Assembly (NCBI RefSeq): GCF_963662885.1
Contig: NZ_OY760065.1
Span: 320,001 to 384,000 of the forward strand
Reading direction: 5' to 3'
DNA: 64,000 nt
DNA from: an uncultured Pseudodesulfovibrio sp.
GTDB lineage: Bacteria; Desulfobacterota; Desulfovibrionia; Desulfovibrionales; Desulfovibrionaceae
Shown: positions 1-9,145 of the stretch, piece by piece
How positions within the stretch are numbered: position 1 is the first letter of the stretch
Layout: each line of letters opens with the position of its first letter
The notes under the pieces: model-generated
Databases searched by the model: none
Told to the model about the DNA's origin: nothing
What the model saw: only the letters and a program-made list of their open reading frames with translations
Program-made: the position numbers and the translations under genes

Positions 1-1
1 C

Positions 2-364
2 GCCGAGATCCTGAAAATGATCACCGACTCCGGCCTCAAGATCAAAGGCATGAAGATGATCCACATGGACCGCGCCAAAGCCGAAGGCTTCTACGCGGTG
101 CACAAGGAACGCCCCTTCTTCGGCGAACTGGTGGATTACATGATTTCCGGCCCGGTGGTGGTTTCCTGCCTCGAAGGCGAGAACGCCATCGAGAAGTACC
201 GTGCCCTCATGGGCGCTACCAATCCGGCCGACGCCGCTCCCGGTACCATCCGTGCGGCCTACGGTCAGAACATTCAGAATAACTCCTGCCACGGTTCCGA
301 CGGTCCCGACACCGCCAAGACCGAGGTGGCTTACTTCTTTAACGACGACGAGTTGGTGGGATAA
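2..364 (+). CDS. ndk: Nucleoside diphosphate kinase, 3' part (5' end outside window)
   Basis: Transfers the gamma phosphate between nucleoside tri- and diphosphates in the cytoplasm through a phospho-histidine. The frame is open from base 2, so about 120 C-terminal residues are present; the family is ~140 residues, so roughly 20 N-terminal residues lie upstream of the window. The active-site block NNSCHGSDG, with the catalytic His, is visible, as is the conserved RPFFGELVDYM stretch. The stop TAA (362-364) shares a base with the ATG of proC, so the two are probably translationally coupled. Identity is secure; only the start is missing. Confidence 0.95.
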   Translation, partial: AEILKMITDSGLKIKGMKMIHMDRAKAEGFYAVHKERPFFGELVDYMISGPVVVSCLEGENAIEKYRALMGATNPADAAPGTIRAAYGQNIQNNSCHGSDGPDTAKTEVAYFFNDDELVG

Positions 365-1167
365 TGACAAAAAAAATCGGGTTCATAGGCGTAGGCAACA
401 TGGGGTCTGCCATAGCAAAAGGGCTGGCCTCGCGTGACGACATCGAACTGCACGGGGCGGACTTCAACAAGGCCAACCTCGAACGGCTCAACAAGGAACA
501 CGGGCTCATCATTCATGAGAGCGCGACCGACCTGGCCAAGGCGTGCGATTACATCGTCCTGGCCGTCAAGCCGCAGCACGCCGAACCCGTGGTCAAGGAG
601 TTGACGCCCTTGCTCGACATGAGCAAATGTCTGACCGCCATCTGCGCGGGTATCCCCCTGTCCACCTATGAGGAATGGACCGAGGACCACTGCCCCGTGG
701 TGCGCATCATGCCCAACACCCCGGCCCTGGTGGGTCTGGGCGTGTCGGCCATCTGCCTGGACAACCACAATCTGACCGACGAGATGAAGGCGTTCGTACC
801 AGAGCTCTTCGCCTCCATCGGCCAGACCCATGTGCTGCCGGAAAAGCTTTTCGACGCCTTCACCGGCGTGATCGGCTCCGGCCCGGCCTATGTCTTCTAC
901 TTCATGGAAGCCATGATCGAGTCCGGTGTGGCCCTGGGCCTGACCCGTCCCCAGAGCGTGGACATGGTCAAAGGGTTGTTCCTGGGCTCCGCCACCATGG
1001 CAGACCAGAGCGAATACTCCGTCTCCGAACTGCGCGAAATGGTCACCTCTCCTGGTGGCACCACCATCCGCGCACTCATGCACTTCGATAGGCAGGCCAT
1101 CAAGGGCGACATCATCGATGGCGTCTTCGAGTCCTACTACCGAAGCATCGAACTCGGCGACCAATAG
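364..1167 (+). CDS. proC: Pyrroline-5-carboxylate reductase
   Basis: NAD(P)H-dependent reduction of pyrroline-5-carboxylate to proline, the last step of proline synthesis; cytoplasmic. The protein is 267 residues, the usual family size. The N-terminus has the Rossmann fingerprint GFIGVGNMGSAIAKG, the middle has AVKPQ and the C-terminal domain has the signature TSPGGTTIRAL. The start ATG overlaps the ndk stop (TAATG), which fixes the start. The gene is followed by a G/C-rich hairpin before the convergent cbiB gene. Confidence 0.96.
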   Translation: MTKKIGFIGVGNMGSAIAKGLASRDDIELHGADFNKANLERLNKEHGLIIHESATDLAKACDYIVLAVKPQHAEPVVKELTPLLDMSKCLTAICAGIPLSTYEEWTEDHCPVVRIMPNTPALVGLGVSAICLDNHNLTDEMKAFVPELFASIGQTHVLPEKLFDAFTGVIGSGPAYVFYFMEAMIESGVALGLTRPQSVDMVKGLFLGSATMADQSEYSVSELREMVTSPGGTTIRALMHFDRQAIKGDIIDGVFESYYRSIELGDQ

Positions 1168-1188
1168 TCAATAGAATCGGGGGGAAGG

Positions 1189-1221
1189 GGGAGAAACCCC
1201 TATGAAAAGGGTTCTTCTCCC
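1189..1221. repeat. Inverted repeat downstream of proC, possible terminator
   Basis: GGGAGAAACCC (1189-1199) faces GGGTTCTTCTCCC (1209-1221): 11 pairs with a two-base bulge and a nine-base loop. It lies 22 bases after proC, with C/T-rich rather than pure T sequence after it, so it is a hairpin of uncertain termination strength. The block GGGGGAAGGG before it recurs in the second hairpin at 1405-1458, so the two may be related repeats. Confidence 0.55.
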
Positions 1222-1404
1222 TCTTCTTCTCGTCCCCCCCTTCTTTCCCAAACTTTTTGTGGCCTTCGGCAAGGGCGTGCGTCAGCGGATGCGCGTCTTT
1301 TTTTATGCATTGCGAAAAGGGATCACAGAGCAGCTATGTCAATTGCTGCCCTCCGCACACCGCGCAGCGGCACAAAATGTTTTGAAAAATAGAGGGATGG
1401 GGTT

Positions 1405-1458
1405 CGGGGGAAGGGAGGGGAAAAACTTTCTTAGAAGTTTTTCCCCTCCCTTCCCCCG
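1405..1458. repeat. Perfect 24-bp inverted repeat between convergent genes
   Basis: The arms 1405-1428 and 1435-1458 are exact reverse complements with a six-base loop (TCTTAG). The arm runs from CGGGGGAAGGG through a purine-rich stretch to AAAACTT. It sits 9 bases after the end of cbiB and ~240 bases after proC. It could end transcription in both directions or be a dispersed intergenic palindrome; there is no clean T tract on either side. The rest of 1168-1466 shows no gene. Confidence 0.7.
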
Positions 1459-1466
1459 ATTCGCCG

Positions 1467-2420
1467 TCAGGCGAACAACAGCCGAATCAATCCGAGCACC
1501 GGAATGAGAACCAAAGCAGCCAGAACGCCTGCCATCGCGGTCAGCCTGAACAGCTTGCGGAGTTTGGCGCGGTCCCAGGTGGCACCTACCGGGCCGAGCA
1601 CCGGCTTGTCCTTGATCTTTCCGAAATAGACCGTGGGACCGCCCATCTGCGCTTCGAGGAGCCAGGCAGCCGCAGCCATGGGGTACCCCGCGTTGGGGCT
1701 CTCCATCTTGCGCGCGTCGTCGCGATAACGTCCCCTGGCCGTGGCCGCCTTCAGTCCGAGCCGCCTGCCGACGATGAACAGGAAAAATGCGGTCAGCCGA
1801 GCCGGAATCCAGGCCAGAACATCATCGGTCTTGGCCGCGCCTTGGCCCAGGTCGATGTAGCGGTCGGTGCGGTAGCCCCACATTGAATCCATGGTGGACA
1901 CCGTCTTGTAGGCCCAGAGGCCGCTGGGGCCGAAAAGCGCGAGGTAGAACAGGGGCGCGGTGAACCCGTCGTTGAGATTCTCGCTGACCGTCTCGGCCAG
2001 GGTGCGGCGGATGTCGGGCGCATCGAGTCCTGCGGTTTCGCGGCTGACGAGCATGGACAGTGCCGTGCGCGCACCGGGCAGGTCGCCGGAATCGAGGAGC
2101 CTGGCAACTTGCCTGGCTTCCTTGAGCAGACACCCCATGGCCAACCCAGCGTAAGCGAAATAGACTGCCAGGATTGGACCGAGGTACCGGATGGCAGTGA
2201 GTTCGCCCACGATGAACCAGGCTGCCCAGGCGAAGATCAATACAGCCCCCCACCCTGCCAGACGGAGGTTGACGCCAAGTCGACGGACGGCGGCTTCGAA
2301 GAGGTCGAGCCCCTTTCCGATGAGTCGGACCGGATGCGGCCAGCTGGCCGGGTCGCCCAGGAGCCTATCCAGGATTACGGCCAACGCAGGGATGAGAAAA
2401 ACAGCGGCAGGATGTTCCAT
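1467..2420 (-). CDS. cbiB: Adenosylcobinamide-phosphate synthase (CbiB/CobD)
   Basis: Membrane enzyme of adenosylcobalamin synthesis that attaches the aminopropanol phosphate arm to adenosylcobyric acid. The 317-residue protein begins MEHPAAVFLIPALAVILDRL and has the family blocks GDPxxxPHPV near residue 21, SENLNDGFTAPLFY, and the AGYPMAAAA segment, plus several hydrophobic spans (about residues 50-90 and the last 25). The frame stays open upstream to 2594, but that would run through the rpoD terminator, so the ATG at 2420 just after that terminator is chosen. No other cobalamin genes are nearby. Confidence 0.92.
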   Translation of the reverse strand: MEHPAAVFLIPALAVILDRLLGDPASWPHPVRLIGKGLDLFEAAVRRLGVNLRLAGWGAVLIFAWAAWFIVGELTAIRYLGPILAVYFAYAGLAMGCLLKEARQVARLLDSGDLPGARTALSMLVSRETAGLDAPDIRRTLAETVSENLNDGFTAPLFYLALFGPSGLWAYKTVSTMDSMWGYRTDRYIDLGQGAAKTDDVLAWIPARLTAFFLFIVGRRLGLKAATARGRYRDDARKMESPNAGYPMAAAAWLLEAQMGGPTVYFGKIKDKPVLGPVGATWDRAKLRKLFRLTAMAGVLAALVLIPVLGLIRLLFA

Positions 2421-2423
2421 AGA

Positions 2424-2459
2424 ATAAAAAAAGGCCGGGAAGAAAATCTCTTCCCGGCC
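2424..2459 (-). terminator. Intrinsic terminator of the rpoD operon
   Basis: GGCCGGGAAGA (2433-2443) pairs perfectly over 11 bp with TCTTCCCGGCC (2449-2459) around a five-base loop. Read on the minus strand the stem is followed by a run of T (the A run at 2426-2432). It starts 11 bases after the rpoD stop, and cbiB begins immediately beyond it. Confidence 0.92.
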
Positions 2460-2469
2460 CTTATGGTCT

Positions 2470-4221
2470 TTAGTTCTCGAAGTAGGACCGCAGCAACGCA
2501 CTCCGCACAGGGTGGCGAAGCTTGCGCAGCGCCTTGGCTTCAATCTGGCGGATACGCTCACGGGTGACGTTGAAAAGCTTGCCCACTTCCTCAAGGGTGT
2601 GGTCGGACTTTTCGCCGATGCCGAACCGCTTGCGCAGGACCTGCTCCTCGCGCGGGGTCAGGTCGGACAGCACAGAGGCGATCTGCTCGCTAAGTTTGGT
2701 CGAGACCACTTCCTCGGCGGGTGCGGTGGCCTTCTTGTCCTCAATGAAATCGCCCAGGCTGGAATCTTCCTCGTCACCGATGGGGGTCTCGAGGGAAATG
2801 GGTTCCTTGGCTATCTTCAGGACCTTTTTGACCTTCTCCAGCGGGTAATCCATGCGCTCGGCGATCTCCTCGGGGGACGGGTCGCGACCAAGCTCCTGCA
2901 CCAGATAACGCGAGGTGCGGATGAGCTTGTTGATGGTCTCGATCATGTGCACCGGGATACGGATGGTCCGGGCCTGGTCCGCGATGGCGCGGGTGATGGC
3001 CTGACGAATCCACCAGGTGGCATAGGTCGAGAACTTGTAGCCGCGCTGGTACTCGAACTTGTCGACGGCCTTCATGAGGCCGATGTTACCTTCCTGAATC
3101 AGATCCAGGAACTGCAGGCCGCGATTGGTGTACTTCTTGGCGATGGAAACGACCAGACGCAGGTTGGCGCGAATAAGTTCCTGCTTGGCATCCATGGCGG
3201 TCCGGTTGCCGGACTTGATGCGCCAGAGCACCTCTTCAAGGTCGTGTACCGAGTGGCAACACTTGTCCTGCAGGCGGTGCATGATCTCCAGCTTGCCGGC
3301 AAGCATTTCCTTGAAGGAGAAGAACTCTTCAACGGTCATGCCGAGCTGGTCGGAGGCGGCCACCGGATTGATTTCCCGGTCGTCGACCTGCTTGAACAGC
3401 TCCTCGATTTCCGCCTTGGTCTTGCCAACGGACAATACATAGGCAGACAGGTCACGCTGACAGTTGTGCATCTGGCGCACGTAGTCGTTGACCGTTTCAA
3501 TGATTCGGTCGATGAGGGTCTTTTCCAGCTTGATGTCGCGGAGCCGGGTAACGATGTCCTCTTTATAGCTGAGGATTTCCTGCTGTACGCCGTACACGCG
3601 CTTATCCAGACAGGCGCAGTAATCAAGCTTGTCGTAAATCTTCTTTTTCTTGGCGTAGAGCTTCTTGATCTCGGCAAGCAGGAAGATGACCCGCTGACGC
3701 TGGTTCATCTCATCCTCGGAGGGGTCATCCTCTTCGATGGTCTTGACCACGTCCTTGAGTTTGATGCGACCGTCTTCCAGGTCTTCGCCCACGGATATGA
3801 GTTCTTCCACGGCCACGGGGACTTCCACTAAAGAATAGAGGACGTCCATCTCGCCGTTTTCAATCTTCTTGGCGATGACAACCTCGCCTTCCCGGTCCAG
3901 AAGCGGAACGGCGCCCATTTCGCGCAGATACATGCGCACCGGGTCCGTGCTCCGTGAGGCGTATTCAGTGGAATCCTCGTCGCTATCGTCGAATTCCAAT
4001 TCCTTATCGTCATCTTCCTCGACCAGCTTCTTGTCGGAATCGTCCGAGTCGACCAGGGCAATGTCCATCTGGTCGAAAATGGCGTGGATTTCCTCGAGCT
4101 GATCGGGATTGTTGTAGTCGGAAGGCAGAGCCTTGCTCAACTCTTCGTATGTCAGGAATCCCTTTTTCTTACCTTCGGCGATAAGAGCTTTGATCTGTTG
4201 GATTTCCTTAATGTTGCTCAT
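2470..4221 (-). CDS. rpoD: RNA polymerase primary sigma factor (sigma70)
   Basis: Housekeeping sigma factor that directs RNA polymerase to -35/-10 promoters. 583 residues. Region 1.1 is at the N-terminus; an acidic stretch (DDDKELEFDDSDED) follows near residue 70. Region 1.2 begins at DPVRMYLREMG, with a long non-conserved insert up to ~residue 340. Region 2 contains ANLRLVVSIAKKYTNRGLQF and YATWWIRQAITRAI. Region 4 ends with the helix-turn-helix TLEEVGKLFNVTRERIRQIE. It overlaps dnaG by 14 bases and is the last gene of the macromolecular synthesis operon. The usual primary-sigma architecture is complete. Confidence 0.98.
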   Translation of the reverse strand: MSNIKEIQQIKALIAEGKKKGFLTYEELSKALPSDYNNPDQLEEIHAIFDQMDIALVDSDDSDKKLVEEDDDKELEFDDSDEDSTEYASRSTDPVRMYLREMGAVPLLDREGEVVIAKKIENGEMDVLYSLVEVPVAVEELISVGEDLEDGRIKLKDVVKTIEEDDPSEDEMNQRQRVIFLLAEIKKLYAKKKKIYDKLDYCACLDKRVYGVQQEILSYKEDIVTRLRDIKLEKTLIDRIIETVNDYVRQMHNCQRDLSAYVLSVGKTKAEIEELFKQVDDREINPVAASDQLGMTVEEFFSFKEMLAGKLEIMHRLQDKCCHSVHDLEEVLWRIKSGNRTAMDAKQELIRANLRLVVSIAKKYTNRGLQFLDLIQEGNIGLMKAVDKFEYQRGYKFSTYATWWIRQAITRAIADQARTIRIPVHMIETINKLIRTSRYLVQELGRDPSPEEIAERMDYPLEKVKKVLKIAKEPISLETPIGDEEDSSLGDFIEDKKATAPAEEVVSTKLSEQIASVLSDLTPREEQVLRKRFGIGEKSDHTLEEVGKLFNVTRERIRQIEAKALRKLRHPVRSALLRSYFEN

Positions 4222-5968
4222 CGTCCCTCCTGCGGGAGCCCTTCAGGGCCAGCAATTGCAATGCCCGTTCGTTATCTCCGCTCTGTTGTGCCTGGCGTAT
4301 GGCCTCTGTGAGCTGTTCTTTACTTAAACTGACTTGTCGTTTTTTTATTAAACTGCAGAGTTCATCCCACTCTCTAGCTAGATCTGATCCCGTAGAAAGG
4401 CTTTCCCGATTTTCTTCCCGGCATCGAATGTAGAAAGATTTTTCATGTGTGTTCAGCTGATTGAATAAATTATCAGGCTGCGAACTAACCATCTTATCCC
4501 ACATTGCCTTTGCCCAACCGGTACTAAGAACGCTTTCAAATTCTCTACTAGCTAGTTCCTGTATGTAAGCCGGATACAACACTGGAAACCGTAAAAAAGT
4601 TCTGTCATCCCTGTCTTCCTTGCCAACGGCTATGCCCGTGCTCGACTGTTGCTGCTCGACCCGTTGTGTCTGTCGTGGCTGATGCCTTGGATTGCGCTGT
4701 TGCGGAATGGCAGCACCCGCGTCGCGCCTGAAGTCAGCCTCCGACAATCCGAGCCCGCTCGCAATACGAGGCAGGTAGAACGCCCGCAAGGAACCGTCGG
4801 ACAATTCCGACAAAAAACTCTTGGCCCACGCCATGATGTCCCTGGGGGCGTACTGCTCCCGCAGGGTATTCATGCAAAAAGTCAAACCGTCCGGGGCCTC
4901 ATTCATGCAGGCCTCGAACCCTTCCGCTCCCTTGGTCTGGAGCAAGCTGTCCACGTCCTCGCCGTCCGGCATGAGAACCACCTTGCAGGCCACGCCCTGC
5001 AGCAGGATCATCCTGCTGGACTTCATGGCCGCCTTTCGTCCCGCCCCGTCGCCGTCGAAGACCAAATCCACGCGCGAGCAGAATCCGGCCAGCCGTTTAA
5101 CCTGATCGGCCGTCAGGGCAGTACCCAGAACGCCGCAGGAATCGGTGTAGCCGAACTGATGGAGCGATATCACATCCATGTATCCTTCGGTCAGGATGGC
5201 CCGCTTGGTGCGGGTCATGGTGGACCGGGCCAGATTCAGCCCATACAAGTGGTCGCCCTTCTTGTATATAGGCGTATCCGAGCTGTTCAGATACTTGGGT
5301 TCTCCATCTGTAATTATTCTGCCGCCAAAAGCAATAACCCGACCCGATAAATTTTGAATGGGAAACGTGAGTCTCCCACGGAACCGGTCGTAGATATTAC
5401 CTTTCTCGTTCTTTGACAAGAGTCCGGCATCAACCCCCAAATCAGGGGCGCGGCCTTTGCTCTTGAGAAAATTGTCCAGCCCGTGCCAATCATCCGGCGA
5501 AAAGCCCAGGCCGAATTTGGCGATCATCTCCTGGGTCATGCCTCGGTTGGTCAGATAACGGCGGCAATGGTCGCCGGAGGCCAACGAAAGATTGCGCTGG
5601 AAAAACTGGTTCGCCTCGTCGTGCATGTCGAGGAGAATCTGCATTTTGGCCTTGCGTTCAGCCGCATGCGGGTCGTGTGGCACATGGCTCAACTCCACCC
5701 CGCACTCGGCGGCCAGTTGTTCCAGGGACTCCCGGAATTCCAACCCGTTGATACGTCCGTAAAAATCGATAACGTCGCCCGAGGCCTGACAACCAAAACA
5801 ATAGAAGAAGCCCTCATCGTCGTTTACGGACATGGAGGGCTTGGTTTCCTGGTGGAACGGGCACGCCCCCATCCACCGGCCCGAGACCGGTTTCAGGTCA
5901 ACATATCGGCGCACAATGTCCGAGATATTGATCCGGGCCTTGACGGCCTCGATACCACTTCTGTCCAC
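4208..5968 (-). CDS. dnaG: DNA primase
   Basis: Synthesises RNA primers at the replication fork. 586 residues. The N-terminal CHC2 zinc-binding domain is clear (CPFHQ ... FYCFGC, about residues 36-61). The primase core follows, and the TOPRIM metal-binding domain (ILTEGYMDVISL, about 260-340) includes the DGDGAG block. The C-terminal ~130 residues, the usual DnaB-interacting part, are poorly conserved. The segment around 4320-4620 is less GC-rich than the rest. It overlaps rpoD and lies 22 bases after mutS2. Confidence 0.97.
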   Translation of the reverse strand: MDRSGIEAVKARINISDIVRRYVDLKPVSGRWMGACPFHQETKPSMSVNDDEGFFYCFGCQASGDVIDFYGRINGLEFRESLEQLAAECGVELSHVPHDPHAAERKAKMQILLDMHDEANQFFQRNLSLASGDHCRRYLTNRGMTQEMIAKFGLGFSPDDWHGLDNFLKSKGRAPDLGVDAGLLSKNEKGNIYDRFRGRLTFPIQNLSGRVIAFGGRIITDGEPKYLNSSDTPIYKKGDHLYGLNLARSTMTRTKRAILTEGYMDVISLHQFGYTDSCGVLGTALTADQVKRLAGFCSRVDLVFDGDGAGRKAAMKSSRMILLQGVACKVVLMPDGEDVDSLLQTKGAEGFEACMNEAPDGLTFCMNTLREQYAPRDIMAWAKSFLSELSDGSLRAFYLPRIASGLGLSEADFRRDAGAAIPQQRNPRHQPRQTQRVEQQQSSTGIAVGKEDRDDRTFLRFPVLYPAYIQELASREFESVLSTGWAKAMWDKMVSSQPDNLFNQLNTHEKSFYIRCREENRESLSTGSDLAREWDELCSLIKKRQVSLSKEQLTEAIRQAQQSGDNERALQLLALKGSRRRDDEQH

Positions 5969-5990
5969 CAGACGCCTCCGGGCAAAGCCG

Positions 5991-8288
5991 TTACTTGAGC
6001 GTTACCTCGGTCATGCCGTCCCCGCCCCTGTCTTCGGGGGCCAGGGTGAAATTCTCCACAGCGGGATAATACTTCAAAAATTCATGCACCTCGCGGCGCA
6101 GCGCTCCGGTTCCACGGCCGTGCACGATCTCAAGCTTGCCCGCTCCCTTGCGCAGGGCCGCGTCCATGGCGCGCTCCAATTCGCTGATAGCCTCATCGGC
6201 CCGGTTGCCGCGCAGGTCCACTTCGACCACCAGGTCGCTCGGGGTAGCGGCCTTGGTCCCGGTGGGCTTGGCTACGGGGCGTGAAGCATTGTCAGCCGGG
6301 CCGAGATGGTCGGCCTTGACCCACATGGCCACACCGCCGATATCGACTTTGGCCTGCTTCTTTTTCTCGTTGATTTCCAGCACCGTACCAGTCTTGTTCC
6401 ATGCCAGATACGATACTTTTTTGCCCGGGACAATATCCGAGAAGGAAAACACGGGTTCTTTTTTACGTTCGGGAGCGATGTCCTCTATGCGCAGCCGCAC
6501 CTGGTGGAGCTTCTTGCGGGCCTCTTTCTGGCCTATGCGCTCTGTTTTCCACTGTTTGACCACGTCCTGAGCCTTTGATTGCACCTCTTTGAGGATCTTG
6601 GTGCGCTCTTTCTCGAATTTCTGTTCGAGATTGGCCCGCTTCTTTTCGATGCGGACACGCTCATCTTCAATGGCATCCAGCTCGGCCTCTTTCTTCACGG
6701 CCATGGCGTTGAGGCGGTCCAGCACTGCGGAAGTGTCGGAGCCGTCCAGCAGAAGGTACTTTTCAGCACGCTCCAGAATGGAGGCAGGCAGCCCGTGCTC
6801 GCGGGCGACATCCAGGGCAATGGACGCGCCCACCTGGTCGTAGGCCAGTCGGAACAAAGGCTTTTTAGTCGACGGATCAAAAAGTACGCTGGCAGCGCGC
6901 ACACCCTTGGTACCCATGGCATAAGCCTTGAGCGCAGGAAAATGGGTGGCCGTAAAGGCGGTTGCGCGTTTTTCAAGCAAAGAATCGATGACAGCCTGGG
7001 CCAGGGCCGCGCCCTGAGTGGGGTCCGTGCCCGCGCCGAACTCATCGAGGATGAACAGCGAGCGGTCGTCCACCTTGTCCCATACCCGTTTCAAATACTG
7101 AATCTGGGCGGTGAAAGTGGAAACGTTCTCTTCCAGGGACTGCTCGTCGCCCATGATGACAAAGATATTGTCCCACATGGGCAGCCTGCTGCCTTCGGCA
7201 GCCGGTACCGGAAGACCGGAAAAGGCCATCAGGCCGATGAGACCTACGGTCTTGAGGCAGACAGTCTTACCGCCGGCGTTACCGCCGCTGACGATCATGG
7301 CGCGCTGGCCGTCCAGCAGCTCGATGTTCAGCGGATGTACGAATTCATCGGTCAGGGCAAGCAGTGGATGTCTGGTCTTGAGAAGCTTGGGCGCGCCCTC
7401 TTCCGTAACCTCAATGGTCCGGCCTCCGTAGGCGTCTGCCAAACGGACCTTGGCCATGAGCACGTCCAGAGTAACCAGGCCCTCGTAGGCCTCGCGGACC
7501 TGGTCCTGTTCCTGGCGGACCAGGCCGGTCAGGTATTGCAGGACCTTGTATTCCTCGGCCCGCTCCTCTCGCTTGAGTTCCTGGAGTTTGTTATTGGTTT
7601 CCACCAGGAAGAGGGGCTCGAAATAACAGGTCTCGCCGGTCTGCGAGTAGTCGTGAATGATGCCCTTGGCCTTGTTCTTGAAATTCGCCTTGATGGGCAG
7701 AACGTAGCGATCGGACGAGACAGTCATGTACTCGTCCTGCATGGCCGCACCCAGGTTTTCCTGAAGAATGAAGTCCTTGACCCGCTTGGTGCAACGCTGG
7801 TGAATGGCCCGAATTTCCTGGCGGACGGACATCAGGTTCGGGGAACTCTCATCCTTGATCTGTCCTTCCACATCCAGGCAACGGCCGATGCCGGACACGG
7901 TCTTCTGCGGCCAGGCATAGGCGAAAAGTTCCTGTTCGAGCACTTCCCAGCCTCGCCCTTCAAATCCGGACAGGGATTTTCGAGCGTCCTTGGCCAGATC
8001 AAGGAGGATCTTGAGCGCAAAAAGCGCGTCCTGGTCGAGCACCGCCAGTTCGCTGTCCAGATGCGGGAAGATGCCCCCCAATTCGGGGAAGGCACGCATG
8101 CGGAAACCGGATTCCCCAACCCATGCAGCACCCTGCTCGAACAGAGTTCCTGCCCGACGCACCGAATCAAGGGTGTCGTAAGGATGGATGGCAAGGCACG
8201 CGGAAGCTCCGGGTTCGGACGTAGCGAAACCGGACAGTGCCCCAAGGATCTTGGGGAATTCCAATACCTGGAAAGTTCTGGACTCCAT
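5991..8288 (-). CDS. mutS2: Endonuclease/ATPase MutS2
   Basis: MutS-family ATPase with a C-terminal nuclease domain. Family members act on recombination intermediates or on collided ribosomes rather than in mismatch repair. 765 residues. Walker A is SGGNAGGKTVCLKT (about residue 325) and Walker B is LFILDEFGAGTDP. A long charged coiled coil (about 510-610, rich in K/E) follows, then a KOW-like segment (VPGKKVSYL), and finally an Smr domain with VDLRGNRADEA and VHGRGTGALR. The mismatch-binding N-terminal domain of MutS is absent, as expected for MutS2. It lies between yqeY and dnaG. Confidence 0.95.
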   Translation of the reverse strand: MESRTFQVLEFPKILGALSGFATSEPGASACLAIHPYDTLDSVRRAGTLFEQGAAWVGESGFRMRAFPELGGIFPHLDSELAVLDQDALFALKILLDLAKDARKSLSGFEGRGWEVLEQELFAYAWPQKTVSGIGRCLDVEGQIKDESSPNLMSVRQEIRAIHQRCTKRVKDFILQENLGAAMQDEYMTVSSDRYVLPIKANFKNKAKGIIHDYSQTGETCYFEPLFLVETNNKLQELKREERAEEYKVLQYLTGLVRQEQDQVREAYEGLVTLDVLMAKVRLADAYGGRTIEVTEEGAPKLLKTRHPLLALTDEFVHPLNIELLDGQRAMIVSGGNAGGKTVCLKTVGLIGLMAFSGLPVPAAEGSRLPMWDNIFVIMGDEQSLEENVSTFTAQIQYLKRVWDKVDDRSLFILDEFGAGTDPTQGAALAQAVIDSLLEKRATAFTATHFPALKAYAMGTKGVRAASVLFDPSTKKPLFRLAYDQVGASIALDVAREHGLPASILERAEKYLLLDGSDTSAVLDRLNAMAVKKEAELDAIEDERVRIEKKRANLEQKFEKERTKILKEVQSKAQDVVKQWKTERIGQKEARKKLHQVRLRIEDIAPERKKEPVFSFSDIVPGKKVSYLAWNKTGTVLEINEKKKQAKVDIGGVAMWVKADHLGPADNASRPVAKPTGTKAATPSDLVVEVDLRGNRADEAISELERAMDAALRKGAGKLEIVHGRGTGALRREVHEFLKYYPAVENFTLAPEDRGGDGMTEVTLK

Positions 8289-8311
8289 GGATGAGCCGGG
8301 GGGTTGGAGAG

Positions 8312-8758
8312 TTAGGAAAGCTTGGACCGGACGAGTCCGCTGGCCTTCTTGCCGTCGATCTGTCCCGTATAGGCAGCGAGTACGGCCTGCATGACCTTAC
8401 CCATATCCGCCATGGAGGACGCCCCGACATCGGCGATGGCCTTGTCGATAGCGGCGGAAAGCTCCTCGTCGGACAGCTGCTTGGGGAGATAGACCTCAAG
8501 AGCGGCGAGTTCGTCGGCTTCGACCTGGGCCAGGTCGTCTCTCCCCGCTTTGGTGTACTGATCGAAGGAGTCCTTGCGCTGCTTGACCTGCTTGGCGATG
8601 AGATCGAGCACGATCGCATCGGACAGTTCGTCGCTTTTGTCCTCGACCATACGGTTTTTAATGGCCGTCTTGAGATGTCTCAAGACGGCCACTTTTACCG
8701 TAGCTTTGGCCTTGTAGGCCTCGATGTAGTCTTTGTCTATTTGCTTTGACAGACTCAT
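8312..8758 (-). CDS. GatB/YqeY domain protein
   Basis: Small helical protein of 148 residues of the YqeY family, which resembles the tail domain of the aspartyl/glutamyl-tRNA amidotransferase subunit B. Its role when standalone is not settled. Characteristic blocks are ATVKVAVLRHLKTAIKN, DLIAKQVKQRKDS, LEVYLPKQLSDEEL and MADMGKVM near the C-terminus. It starts 3 bases after the rpsU stop, and the rpsU-yqeY pairing supports the assignment. Probably cytoplasmic and tRNA- or translation-associated by analogy only. Confidence 0.92.
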   Translation of the reverse strand: MSLSKQIDKDYIEAYKAKATVKVAVLRHLKTAIKNRMVEDKSDELSDAIVLDLIAKQVKQRKDSFDQYTKAGRDDLAQVEADELAALEVYLPKQLSDEELSAAIDKAIADVGASSMADMGKVMQAVLAAYTGQIDGKKASGLVRSKLS

Positions 8759-8761
8759 AAT

Positions 8762-8962
8762 CTACATGCTGCGCATTTTGCGCATTTTTTTGGCAAGCCT
8801 TTTCTTGGCGGCAGCTTTCTTTTTCTTCTTCTGCACGCTAGGCTTCTCGTAGTGCTGGCGCTTCTTCAGTTCGGACAGGATTCCGGCCTTCTCAACCTGC
8901 TTCTTGAAGCGGCGCAGAGAAACGTCGAAATTGTCGTTTTCGTCAAAATACACTCCGGGCAA
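8762..8962 (-). CDS. rpsU: 30S ribosomal protein S21
   Basis: Small-subunit protein that helps base-pairing between 16S rRNA and the Shine-Dalgarno sequence. 66 residues with the family pattern MPGVYFDENDNFDVSLRRFK and a very basic lysine-rich tail. The start is TTG at 8962; the strong GAGGAGG upstream (complement of 8972-8978) and the conserved MPGV N-terminus support it. A 6-bp hairpin (GCCCGC/GCGGGC, 8987-9005) lies in its leader. First gene of the rpsU-yqeY-mutS2-dnaG-rpoD operon. Confidence 0.96.
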   Translation of the reverse strand: MPGVYFDENDNFDVSLRRFKKQVEKAGILSELKKRQHYEKPSVQKKKKKAAAKKRLAKKMRKMRSM

Positions 8963-9087
8963 TGAAAATCACCTCCTCGGTGAACCGCCCGCTCTCTTGG
9001 CGGGCCAGCGAAATAAGAGACACTACATATATACAAAAAAGAGAAAAGGCAACCCAAAATTTCCGACAATTTTCAGAAGGCGCCCAT

Positions 9088-9121
9088 TAAAAAGGCCTGC
9101 CCGGCAGTACCCGAGCAGGCC
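9088..9121 (-). terminator. Terminator after the small membrane protein gene
   Basis: On the minus strand GGCCTGCTCGG and CCGGGCAGGCC (9111-9121 and 9094-9104) form an 11-pair stem with one mismatch and a six-base loop, followed by a T run (A run 9089-9093). It separates the HU/membrane-protein genes from rpsU. Confidence 0.85.
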
Positions 9122-9145
9122 CATTCGGTACAGAGTATCCAGAGA

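Noticed and set aside
2421..2594. Longer cbiB start inside the rpoD 3' region
   Set aside because: Would place the rpoD terminator inside the coding sequence; the family N-terminus begins at the ATG at 2420.
6579..8294. 571-codon open frame on the plus strand
   Set aside because: Mirror of mutS2 codons; composition is typical of an antisense frame.
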